From assembly GCF_030812315.1 (NCBI RefSeq), contig NZ_JAUSSM010000004.1:1-64000 (forward strand): a DNA stretch of 64,000 nucleotides. Direction: 5' to 3'. Below the pieces are notes generated by a model. The model ran no database searches. It was not told the origin of the DNA and was given only the letters and a program-made list of their open reading frames with translations. Below are positions 42,168 through 50,236 of the stretch, piece by piece. The position numbers and the translations under genes are program-made. Each line of letters starts with the position of its first letter. Within the stretch, counting starts at the first letter, position 1. Source of the DNA: Arthrobacter oryzae (GTDB lineage Bacteria > Actinomycetota > Actinomycetes > Actinomycetales > Micrococcaceae).

Positions 42168-42950
42168 GTGCACGAGGACGCCGCCAGGTTCCTGTCCCAG
42201 CCGGTGAAGGCCCAACCCGGCTCGCCGCTGCGGGTTGCCGTGTACTCCCGGATCGCCGGGGCCATCCGCAACAGCCTGCTGACACCCGGCTCCATGCTCC
42301 CCACCGAAACGGAGCTCGGCGCGGACATGAAGGTCAGCCGCACCGTGGTCCGCGAAGCCCTGATGCTGCTCGAAGAGGACGGACTCATCCGGGCCCGCCG
42401 CGGCGTCGGCCGGTTCGTCGCCGATACCCTCCCCCGCATCGGCATCGAGCGGATCCGTCCCTTCGAGGAAGTCCTCGGGGGCCCCGGCCAGCACGTCGAG
42501 ATCAAGCGCATCCAGGTGGTGCGGCAGCCGGCATCCGAGTTCGCCGCGCCCGGCGTGGGCGTCGAACCCGGCGCTGACGTCTGGCTCTGGGAGTCCGTCC
42601 TGATTCGCGACGGCGAGCCTGTCGCCCACCTGCAGGAGAACGTCTCCGCCCAGCCCGTGCGGCTGGGCAAAGCTGCCCCCGCACCGCTGGAAATCGACGA
42701 CGACGGCGGCACCACGCTGCTCGCCGCCCTCAACTCCCGCTTCGGCCGGGTCCTCGGACCCGGCGAATGCCAGATCAGCCTGAGCCAGGTGGGACCCAGC
42801 CGGGCCAAGCTGCTGGACCTGCGGGCCCCGGATCCGGTCCTCGTGCTGACGCAGTACGTCAGGCACGCGAACCGGCCCTTCTACCTGGCCAAGTGCCTCA
42901 TCGCGGCACGCGCCGGGCACCTGTCCGTGATGCAGTCGCTCCAGTCTTAG
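42168..42950 (+). CDS. GntR-family regulator with UTRA-like domain (HutC subfamily)
   Basis: A 260-residue repressor. The winged helix (residues 22-90) shows SRIAGAIRNSLLTPGSMLPTE and VSRTVVREALMLLEEDGLIR. The effector domain resembles UTRA (VWLWESVLIRDGEPVAHLQE, VLVLTQYVRHANRPFYLAKC). The GTG start at 42168 is preceded by GCGAGGA; longer frames run into the neighbour's promoter. An ACACGTGT palindrome just upstream (around 42120) may be its own operator. Neighbours do not identify its ligand. Confidence 0.85.
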   Translation: MHEDAARFLSQPVKAQPGSPLRVAVYSRIAGAIRNSLLTPGSMLPTETELGADMKVSRTVVREALMLLEEDGLIRARRGVGRFVADTLPRIGIERIRPFEEVLGGPGQHVEIKRIQVVRQPASEFAAPGVGVEPGADVWLWESVLIRDGEPVAHLQENVSAQPVRLGKAAPAPLEIDDDGGTTLLAALNSRFGRVLGPGECQISLSQVGPSRAKLLDLRAPDPVLVLTQYVRHANRPFYLAKCLIAARAGHLSVMQSLQS

Positions 42951-42969
42951 TCCTTCGGCCTCGTAATAG

Positions 42970-44247
42970 CTAAGGGCAGGTGCCGGCGACGGCCTTGCAT
43001 GCGTTCACGCGGCCACGTGCCCAGTTCGTGCCCGTGCCGGGGATCGGGTCGGCGGTTGATTCGATTTTCGCGCGGACGGAATCTTTGTCAGGGCTAGCCT
43101 GCGATGCCCAGACAAGCGCGGCAACGCCGGCGACAACAGGTGAGGCCATTGAGGTGCCGCTGGCGACGTCATAGCCCATGGACCGGCCGTTCTGCGTACC
43201 CAGGAGGAACTCGTGGTTCGGGAAGGTCGAGTAGACGTTGACACCCGGCGCGGCGACATCCACCCACTTTCCATAGGTTGAGAAGGATGCTTTGTTGTCC
43301 TTGTTGTCCGTTGCAGCCACGGCAATGACGTTGGGATAGGCGCCCGGGTAGATCTTGGCCTGGGTACCGGCGTTGCCGGCCGCGGCAACGATCACTACAC
43401 CCTTATTCCAGGCGTAATTGACGGCAGCTTCGAGAGTGCGTGAAGAGACGCGCTGTCCAAGGCTCATATTGATGATGTTGGCGCCGTTGTCGGCGGCCCA
43501 GCTGATGCCGTTTGCAATGACTGAGCTGGAGCCGGACCCGCTGTCATTGAGCACTTTGACATCCAGGATGCTGCAGTCCGGGCACACACCGGCAACACCA
43601 ATCTTGTTGTTGTACTTGGCGGCAACGATGCCAGCGACGTGGGTGCCGTGACCGTACTTGTCCTCAGGGTTTGCTTTGGGATCCTCTTTGGTGTCCGCAC
43701 TGACGAAGTTCGCGTATCCAACAACCTGCGATGCGATGTCGTCGTGGACGTTTGCCACGCCGGTATCGAGAATGGCCACCTTGGTGCCGTCGCCGGTCGT
43801 GACCTTCCAGGCTTCAACGGCGTCCACATCGGCGTCCGCTTTGCCGTCGGCCGCTAGCAGCGTGCCGGCGGTGCTCGTAAGAGACTGGCCAACGTTCTGC
43901 AGGGCGTACTGTTGCGGGAAATACTGGTCATCGGTCGCGGCAGTAACCACCTCGTCCGGCTCGGCGTACTCAACCGCCGGGTTCCGGCTCAATGCTTCGA
44001 TGAGCTGCAATTCCTTGCCGGCCGGAACTTTGATGAGTTGGGCGCCGGTACTGCCGATGCCAGCGCCCTCGCTGAGGCCATGCTGGCGCAGCACTCCGGC
44101 AGCCGCTCCGTGGTCGCGGAATTTGACCATGATTTGCCCCGCGATACGGGAGGACTCGGAACCCGCCGCGTTCCCTGGGAGCGCCAACGTGATGGCGCCA
44201 AACCCCATGATGATCACTGTGAAAAAAGCTATAAGGATTCTTCTCAT
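42970..44247 (-). CDS. secreted subtilisin-like serine protease (S8)
   Basis: A 425-residue protease precursor. It has a signal peptide (residues 1-28), an inhibitor-like propeptide (about 30-100, with EYAEPDEVV before the mature start) and the catalytic triad: Asp161 in AILDTGV, His200 in YGHGTHVAG, Ser in GTSMASPVVAG. The overall type is thermitase-like. It ends with two Cys near the C terminus (VNACKAVAGTC). It should degrade proteins outside the cell. It is convergent with the GntR gene and seems to be expressed alone. Confidence 0.93.
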   Translation of the reverse strand: MRRILIAFFTVIIMGFGAITLALPGNAAGSESSRIAGQIMVKFRDHGAAAGVLRQHGLSEGAGIGSTGAQLIKVPAGKELQLIEALSRNPAVEYAEPDEVVTAATDDQYFPQQYALQNVGQSLTSTAGTLLAADGKADADVDAVEAWKVTTGDGTKVAILDTGVANVHDDIASQVVGYANFVSADTKEDPKANPEDKYGHGTHVAGIVAAKYNNKIGVAGVCPDCSILDVKVLNDSGSGSSSVIANGISWAADNGANIINMSLGQRVSSRTLEAAVNYAWNKGVVIVAAAGNAGTQAKIYPGAYPNVIAVAATDNKDNKASFSTYGKWVDVAAPGVNVYSTFPNHEFLLGTQNGRSMGYDVASGTSMASPVVAGVAALVWASQASPDKDSVRAKIESTADPIPGTGTNWARGRVNACKAVAGTCP

Positions 44248-44462
44248 GGGGAGTATCTTGCGTCAATCTCCACGAGCTAGATAGTGGGAGCGGGCAAGTG
44301 GTTGCCGACTGCCGGATCGAAAGCTGCCGCCCCGCCGCACGGCACTGCGCCGACAAACGAAAGCAGCACCTCCACCAGGTGCGTCGACCGTCACCACCGG
44401 GGCCACCGCGGATGCAGGCGAGCAGGCTAAGTTTCCTGAGGCGGGGATTTCGGTTGGGGTGG
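44248..44462. other. intergenic region before the duplicated segment
   Basis: About 215 bases between the protease and the duplicated hydrolase segment. No gene or hairpin was identified. The protease promoter is expected near 44260-44300. Confidence 0.4.
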
Positions 44463-45425
44463 CGGGCGCCGGGCTGCTCCGCGGTCGTCTGAGGAGCTCC
44501 CTGGTGCTGGCCTTCCCCTCACGACGTAGCGGCCGGTAGCCGGTAGACCACCTCGGGCGTATGGTTCGTTTATGGATCGGATACGGGCCATCCTTCTTCC
44601 CGGTGCCGTGCTCCCCGCCCAGCCTGCGTACGAAGCTCTGATTGACGCCCTGGGCCCGGATGTAGAGGCCGTGGCCAAAGACTTGGAGCTCTACGCAGAC
44701 GATGAGCCGCCGCCCGGCTGGAGCCTGGACACAGAGATCGACGGCGTGCTCCGCGAAGCCGATGCCCGGGGATGGGAGAGGTTCCACCTTGTGGGCTATT
44801 CGGGCGGCGGCGCGGCTGCGCTGGCGTTCGCTGCCAAACATCCCGGACGTCTGCTGAGCCTGACGCTGCTGGAGCCGGCCTGGGCCGGGAACTGGGACTG
44901 GAGCCCTGCGCACGCGGAGCTCTGGAAGAAGTACGAGCAGCTGGAAGCCCTTCCCCCGGAGCAGTTCATGCCCGCCTTCATCAGGCTGGGAGTTAAGCCC
45001 GACGTCGTGCTTCCACCACCGCCGCCGGGTCCCCCGCCGCCGTGGATGGCAAAGCGGCCCGCGGGTATCAGGGCGTTCCTGCGGAACTTCAAGAGCTATG
45101 ACCTGGACAGGGCACGTTTGACCGCGTTTCCCCAGCCGGTGTTCTTCGCCCTCGGCGGCCTGAGCAACCCGGACGACTACGGCGAGATCGCCGGCCGGCT
45201 GGCAAGGGTCTTCTTCCCGGACTTCCACCTGGAGGTGTTCTCCAAGCGCCACCACTTCGACCCGCCACACCGGATCGAGCCCGAGCGGCTTGCTGAGCTG
45301 CTGCGGGCGCACTGGGAGCGGGCGCAACGCGAGAGTGCGACATCCGCTGGCTCCTGACTTTGCAGTCAGCTGGGCGACACGCGTCCGCCCTCACATGGCG
45401 CTAAGACGCCAAGAGACTCCCCGCG
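44463..45425 (+). repeat. duplicated segment, copy A (with hydrolase 2)
   Basis: This segment is repeated at 55015-55970 in the same orientation. Similarity starts abruptly at GGCGCCGGGCTGCTCCGCGG, covers the 100-base upstream region, the hydrolase gene and about 60 bases beyond the stop, and ends near GACGCCARGAGACT. Identity is patchy inside the gene. No transposase borders it. Confidence 0.8.
44572..45357 (+). CDS. alpha/beta hydrolase (paralogue 2 of 3)
   Basis: A 261-residue enzyme with nucleophile motif VGYSGGG and C-terminal [16 protein letters not shown]. It is nearly identical over long stretches to 55122-55907 and more distant from 808-1587. Promoter box TATGGT lies six bases before the ATG, implying a leaderless transcript. 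A poly-Pro stretch (LPPPPPGPPPPW) lies in the cap region. The substrate is unknown. No cotranscribed gene follows. Confidence 0.85.
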   Translation: MDRIRAILLPGAVLPAQPAYEALIDALGPDVEAVAKDLELYADDEPPPGWSLDTEIDGVLREADARGWERFHLVGYSGGGAAALAFAAKHPGRLLSLTLLEPAWAGNWDWSPAHAELWKKYEQLEALPPEQFMPAFIRLGVKPDVVLPPPPPGPPPPWMAKRPAGIRAFLRNFKSYDLDRARLTAFPQPVFFALGGLSNPDDYGEIAGRLARVFFPDFHLEVFSKRHHFDPPHRIEPERLAELLRAHWERAQRESATSAGS

Positions 45426-45817
45426 TGACCGTAAAAGCCCAAATTCGCCGTCGAACGTGCGCGCCTCCCCCCCACCACCACGCGGGCGATCTTGAATTGA
45501 ATGATGGTCCCGGCGCACATGGCACGGGCAAGGGTGGCGTAAAGCGTGGTGTCTCGGTAATCTTCTGCCGGCCTGCTGCGCGGAGCGCGGACATTTCTCC
45601 GTGCGCGATCGGGTCGGCGTTTTGGACCCGTTCGTTGTGTCCGCTGGCAATGACCATGCCGTCCCGGGCGAGCGCTGCTCCGAGGGGATGCCGCCTTCCG
45701 CCAGGCTCTTTTGGGCGGCTGGTAGGTGGCTTCGAATGCCGAGTCGGAAGCGTTCCGGAACCGCAGCGGGCCCTCCCGACATGTTCGGCCGGAAAGAGTC
45801 AGCAGAAATGTTTCCTA
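45426..45817. other. intergenic region
   Basis: About 390 bases between the duplicated segment and the LacI promoter. Overlapping open frames occur on both strands but none has a start signal or recognisable product. Possibly decayed coding sequence; nothing firm was seen. Confidence 0.4.
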
Positions 45818-45847
45818 TTGACAGGAAAACTTTCCGCAATCTATTCT
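45818..45847 (+). promoter_or_regulatory. LacI-gene promoter with embedded operator
   Basis: -35 TTGACA (45818-45823), 18-base spacer, -10 TATTCT (45842-45847). The spacer begins with the palindrome GGAAAACTTTCC (45824-45835), typical of LacI-family operators. A second inverted repeat TTTCCT-N6-AGGAAA (45811-45828) overlaps the -35. Both suggest repression by the regulator encoded next. Confidence 0.7.
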
Positions 45848-45884
45848 GAATGTGTTGCACATCTCATCACTTCCAGGAGGATTC

Positions 45885-46880
45885 GTGAGCTTCACGTCCC
45901 GCAGGGTAACCATGGCCGACGTCGCCAACGCCTCTGGCGTTTCCATAGGCACGGTGTCCAAGGCGCTCAACAAACGGGGCCAGCTTCGTGAAGATACCCG
46001 GGTCCGCGTCCTGGCTGCCGCTCGGGAACTCGGTTTCGAGGCCCCTGCTGCGGAAGGCAACCACAACGACGTCCTCACCATCGGTCTGGTGACGTCGGAC
46101 GACATCGGACGCTTCAGCATTCCCGTTATGTACGGGCTAGAGGATTCGTTCGGCCCGGAGCAGGCATCGGTGCTCATCAGCAACTCACGGGGCGATCTGG
46201 TCCGCGAGCGCCACTGCGTGGAGACGCTGGCCTCCCGCAATGTCGATGCAATCGTGGTCATGACGAATCTCACCGGCCCGCGCGCCCCACTGCCCCCGAC
46301 ATCGGTGCCGATCGTCTATGTCATGGGACATTCTTCCGACCCCGAAGACATGTCAGTGGTGGTTGACCAGGTGCAGGGCGTACTCCTTGCACTCGAACAT
46401 GCAGCCAACCTGGGCCATCAGAACATCGCCTACGTAGCGGGGCCCCGCCAGGACTACTCGGCCCGCATCCGCGCCGAGGCCGTACAGGAACATGCCGGAG
46501 CCTTCGGGCTCACCCTGGCGGGCGACCGTCCCCTCTACGGAAACTGGTCCGAGGCCTGGGGCAGGCAAGCCGCCCAGATGCTGCGCCAGCGGGTGGAACC
46601 TGTGGACATCGTTCTCTGCGGCAGTGACGAGATCGCCCGCGGTGTGGCTGACGGACTCCGCGAGGCAAACATTGTGGTGCCCCATGACGTCGCGATCATC
46701 GGCTTCGACAACTGGGCAGCAGCGGCCATGAACTGCAGGCCATCCCTGACAACCGTCGACATGAACCTTGAAGAACTGGGCCGCGCCGCAGGAGCACGTG
46801 TCCTTGAAGCCATCGGCGGAAACAGCAGGCCCGGCGTCGACGCACAGCCCTGCCAGCTCATCGTCCGCGATTCCACCTAA
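45885..46880 (+). CDS. LacI-family repressor of the arabinoside operon
   Basis: A 331-residue regulator. The N-terminal HTH is clear (VTMADVANASGVSIGTVSKA). It is followed by a periplasmic-binding-protein-like sugar domain (VLTIGLVTSDDIGRF, DIVLCGSDEIARG, VAIIGFDNW). The GTG start at 45885 has the strong ribosome site CAGGAGG four bases upstream. The gene leads a block with an ABC importer and a GH127 glycosidase, so its inducer is probably an arabinose-containing sugar. Operators in its own promoter suggest autoregulation. Confidence 0.88.
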   Translation: MSFTSRRVTMADVANASGVSIGTVSKALNKRGQLREDTRVRVLAAARELGFEAPAAEGNHNDVLTIGLVTSDDIGRFSIPVMYGLEDSFGPEQASVLISNSRGDLVRERHCVETLASRNVDAIVVMTNLTGPRAPLPPTSVPIVYVMGHSSDPEDMSVVVDQVQGVLLALEHAANLGHQNIAYVAGPRQDYSARIRAEAVQEHAGAFGLTLAGDRPLYGNWSEAWGRQAAQMLRQRVEPVDIVLCGSDEIARGVADGLREANIVVPHDVAIIGFDNWAAAAMNCRPSLTTVDMNLEELGRAAGARVLEAIGGNSRPGVDAQPCQLIVRDST

Positions 46881-46922
46881 CAATCATCCCGCTCCACCAA
46901 CGTCAACGACCACGAGGGACCA

Positions 46923-48299
46923 ATGATGCACTCCCCACCGGCCGGCCTTCGCCGCGCCCAAAATTCCCCCACCGGCGGCAGCCGGGACTTTAGCCGCCGC
47001 TCTGTACTGACGCTCGGAGCCGCAGCCGTGGCAGCGACGTTCGGCCTGTCAGGATGCTCGGCTGTCCTGCCGGAAACAGATGTGGCTGCAGCGAACTTCG
47101 GGAGAAACCCGTCCGGCTCCATCCGCTTCTGGTGCCGAGCCACGGCCTTCAAGCCCGCTCAGCTCATCGTGGACAAATACCACCGGGCCCAGCAGGCAGT
47201 GAGGATTGAGCTCACCGTCCTGCCGGAGGGCCAGATGACAACAAAGCTCGCCACCGCGATCCGGGGCGGTTCCGTGCCGGACGTCGTTGCCCCTGACTCC
47301 GTCACGACTCCCGTTTTCAGCACCCGGGACGCCTTAACGGACCTCACCCCGCTGATCAACGAGCTCCCCTACGCGGAGTACCTGAACAAGCCGCTCCTTG
47401 ACGTGGCCTCCTTCAACGGGAAAATCTACGGGCTCCCGGCGCTTTCCAACGTCTCGCAACTGTTCTGGAACAAAGAGCTCTACGAGAAGGCAGGGCTGAA
47501 CCCGGATAAGGGCCCCAGCAACTACGCGGAATACCTGGAGCACGCCGCGGCGGTTCAGTCCATCAAGGGGGTTTCCGGAGTGACCTTCACCGGCAACTCC
47601 GCGGGCATCCTTGGCTACGTGATCCAACCGCATTTCTGGGCCGACCAGAGCCCGTTCTACAAGGGGCCGCTGGGCCGCCAGCAGGCGGCGGTGCTGGGCA
47701 ACGAGCCGCTCCGCAGGACGCTGGAGCTTTACCGCAGCTTCTACACTGAAGGGCTCGCCCAGCCAGGGGCCGAGGCGGACTCCGGTGCGGCGTGGGGGCA
47801 AGACTTCCTCAAAGGAACTGTGGGGCTTTTCCCGGGGTCCTACGACCTGGTGGTAGGGGGCGCCACACCGGATTTCCTGGACAAGCTTGGGGTCAGCGCC
47901 TTCCCTGGCCCCGACGGAAACGTTTCGCAATTTTCCGGCGGAGCGGTTTTGTCCATTCCCCGGGGCGCCTCGAATCCCGGGGCCGCCTGGGATTTCATCC
48001 GCTTCGTGGGCGAGCTTGAACAGCAGTCCGAACTGGCCGCATTGGGCTGGTATCCGGTGCGCAGCGACATCCTCAAAACCGGCTTCGCAGAGAAATTCCC
48101 CCTTATGGTCCCGGGCATGGAGCGCATGAACGAAGGCTTCGCCGCTCCCACCACGCTCTACACACAGCTCACCAACACCGTGCAGTCGCCCTGGCTTGCG
48201 ATGTTCCGCGAAGCAGTCTTCAGCCAGGACGCCCTCGACGACGTTCTTCACCGGGCGCATGAAGAGACTGCCCGAGTTCTGAAGGTGAATCAGGCATGA
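46923..48299 (+). CDS. sugar ABC transporter substrate-binding lipoprotein
   Basis: A 458-residue family 1 binding protein. The signal has FSRRSVLTLGAAAVAATFGLS, with a twin Arg, and ends in lipobox LSGC, so it may be a Tat-exported lipoprotein. The body has the usual SBP_bac_1 features (YGLPALSNVSQLFWNKELYE, PGAAWDFIRFV). It binds an oligosaccharide, probably an arabinoside given the GH127 gene downstream. The stop overlaps the first permease (ATGA). No ATPase is encoded here, so a shared MsmK/UgpC-type ATPase elsewhere is expected. Confidence 0.88.
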   Translation: MMHSPPAGLRRAQNSPTGGSRDFSRRSVLTLGAAAVAATFGLSGCSAVLPETDVAAANFGRNPSGSIRFWCRATAFKPAQLIVDKYHRAQQAVRIELTVLPEGQMTTKLATAIRGGSVPDVVAPDSVTTPVFSTRDALTDLTPLINELPYAEYLNKPLLDVASFNGKIYGLPALSNVSQLFWNKELYEKAGLNPDKGPSNYAEYLEHAAAVQSIKGVSGVTFTGNSAGILGYVIQPHFWADQSPFYKGPLGRQQAAVLGNEPLRRTLELYRSFYTEGLAQPGAEADSGAAWGQDFLKGTVGLFPGSYDLVVGGATPDFLDKLGVSAFPGPDGNVSQFSGGAVLSIPRGASNPGAAWDFIRFVGELEQQSELAALGWYPVRSDILKTGFAEKFPLMVPGMERMNEGFAAPTTLYTQLTNTVQSPWLAMFREAVFSQDALDDVLHRAHEETARVLKVNQA

Positions 48300-49219
48300 C
48301 AACCGCAACCCCGTTCCAGACCCAACCCCAGACCGGGACCAAGGCACCGCGGCGCGCATCGCGCCGCGACTCCTACACCGGCATGCTGATGCTCGCCCCG
48401 GCCGTGCTCCTCGTAGCTGTTTTCGTCATCGTTCCGCTGGTGTTTGCCGTGGTCATCTCCCTGACCAACTGGCCGCTGGTGGGCGAAGTGGAGTTCAACG
48501 GGATCGAAAACTACATCACCGCCTTCGCCGACACCGTGTTCTGGGGATCCATCCTCTACACGCTGGGTTTCGCCGTCATCTCCACAGCCTTAGGAATCAC
48601 CGTCGGTTACTTGCTCGCCATGCTTGTCCGCTCCAACCGCCGGGGCGCCGGGCTCATCCGCACTGCAGTGTTCCTGCCCTACGTCATCGGCATCACCTCC
48701 TTAAGCTTCGTGGCCATCCTGGAGTTCCGGCCGGACAGCGGCGCGCTCGACCAGCTGCTCCTTAACCTCGGCATCACCTCGGCGCCCACGGCCTGGCTCC
48801 TGGACGGTACGAGCGCCACCGTGCTGATAGTCCTCCTGGGCACCTACGTGGGCTCCGGCTTTACCATGATCATCCTGATGTCCGGCATGCAGAGCATCCC
48901 GGACGAACTCTACGAATCCGCCCAAATAGACGGCGCCGGACGGTGGAAGCAGGAATTCCTGGTCACCGTTCCGCTGCTCAAGCGGTACCTCGGACTGCTG
49001 ACCGTGATGGGCTTCATCGGCGCCATCCTCGCCTTCACCCAGTTCTTCATCATCACGGGCGGAGGCCCGGGAACAGGCACCCTCACAACCATGCTCTACG
49101 TCTACAACAAGGCCTTCGGCGACCTGCAGGTGGGTTACGCAACCGCCCTGTCGTTTGTCGTCGTCGTCATCGCAGCAGGCCTCACCCTCATTCAGTTCCG
49201 CGTCATGCGCGAGGACTGA
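48296..49219 (+). CDS. sugar ABC transporter permease 1 (UgpA/MalF type)
   Basis: A 307-residue membrane protein with six predicted helices, the first at MLMLAPAVLLVAVFVIVPLVF. The EAA coupling motif reads YESAQIDGAGRWKQEFLVTVP. It pairs with permease 2 to form the channel. Coupled by ATGA overlap to the binding-protein gene. Confidence 0.9.
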   Translation: MTTATPFQTQPQTGTKAPRRASRRDSYTGMLMLAPAVLLVAVFVIVPLVFAVVISLTNWPLVGEVEFNGIENYITAFADTVFWGSILYTLGFAVISTALGITVGYLLAMLVRSNRRGAGLIRTAVFLPYVIGITSLSFVAILEFRPDSGALDQLLLNLGITSAPTAWLLDGTSATVLIVLLGTYVGSGFTMIILMSGMQSIPDELYESAQIDGAGRWKQEFLVTVPLLKRYLGLLTVMGFIGAILAFTQFFIITGGGPGTGTLTTMLYVYNKAFGDLQVGYATALSFVVVVIAAGLTLIQFRVMRED

Positions 49220-49261
49220 CCAGCACACACTCTTCGTCCGAGTCCGATCAAAGGAGATTCC

Positions 49262-50182
49262 GTGACAACTTCCACCCAAGCGCCGCCGCCGGTCACTTCG
49301 CGGCTGCCCCGCACTCCCCCCAACGCTCCACATGCCAAGAAAGCACCTGCATCGGCACGGCTCAGGACGGCACTGTACGCGCTGATTGGCACCGTCGTAT
49401 CGATACTCTTCGTTGCCCCGGTGCTCTGGTCCGTCCTCCGTTCCCTTCAGCCCGGAGCCCAGATTGCAGGCCCGGCGGCGGGGCAATCGTTCACGGACCT
49501 GTCCCTCGACAACTACGCCGGCCTCATCAACAACATCGGCGCCGGCTCCTACATCTGGAACAGCCTGACCATTGCGCTGGGCTCCGCGGTGTTGAGCGTG
49601 GTCATCACCACCCTTGCCGCCTACGCCCTGGTCAACTACCCGTTCCGGGGATCGAATGTGGCGTTCGCGCTCATCCTGCTGACCATGATGGTCCCCTTCC
49701 AGGCCATCCTGACGCCGCTCTTCCTGGAGATGAACGCCCTGGGCCTGACAGACTCCTTGGCCGGCATCATCGTCTTCCACCTCACCTTCAACCTCCCCTT
49801 CGGCGTCTTCCTGATGAGAAACTCCTTCGCCCAGATCCCGGCGGAGGTTGTAGAAGCGGCACGGATCGACGGCGCGGGTCCCCTCCGGATTCTGTTCTCC
49901 GTGCTGAGGCCCATGATTGTCCCCGGGGCCGTGACAGTATTCCTCTTCGCGTTCCTCGGCGCCTGGGGAGACTTCCTGGGCGCGCTGACTTTCCTGACCA
50001 GGCAGGAGCTCTTCACCCTGCCCGTCGCGGTGGAGAATGTCGCCTCCGGCGCGTTCGGAACGGTGAATTACGGTTACGTCATCGCGGGCGCGGTGTTGCT
50101 TATGCTCCCCTGCCTCATCCTCTACGCAGCCGTCCAGCGCTATTACGTGCGGGGCCTCGTCGCGGGGGCCGTCAAGGGCTAA
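49262..50182 (+). CDS. sugar ABC transporter permease 2 (UgpE/MalG type)
   Basis: A 306-residue membrane protein with six predicted helices. The EAA coupling motif is VEAARIDGAGPLRILFSVLRP, with the core EAARIDGAG. The GTG start at 49262 is supported by AAAGGAGA directly upstream. It is second of the permease pair and lies 42 bases after permease 1. Confidence 0.9.
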   Translation: MTTSTQAPPPVTSRLPRTPPNAPHAKKAPASARLRTALYALIGTVVSILFVAPVLWSVLRSLQPGAQIAGPAAGQSFTDLSLDNYAGLINNIGAGSYIWNSLTIALGSAVLSVVITTLAAYALVNYPFRGSNVAFALILLTMMVPFQAILTPLFLEMNALGLTDSLAGIIVFHLTFNLPFGVFLMRNSFAQIPAEVVEAARIDGAGPLRILFSVLRPMIVPGAVTVFLFAFLGAWGDFLGALTFLTRQELFTLPVAVENVASGAFGTVNYGYVIAGAVLLMLPCLILYAAVQRYYVRGLVAGAVKG

Positions 50183-50236
50183 GACCCGAAGCCGTCCCGT
50201 TCCCCACAGACTCGAACCCAGAAAGCCGCACTTCCC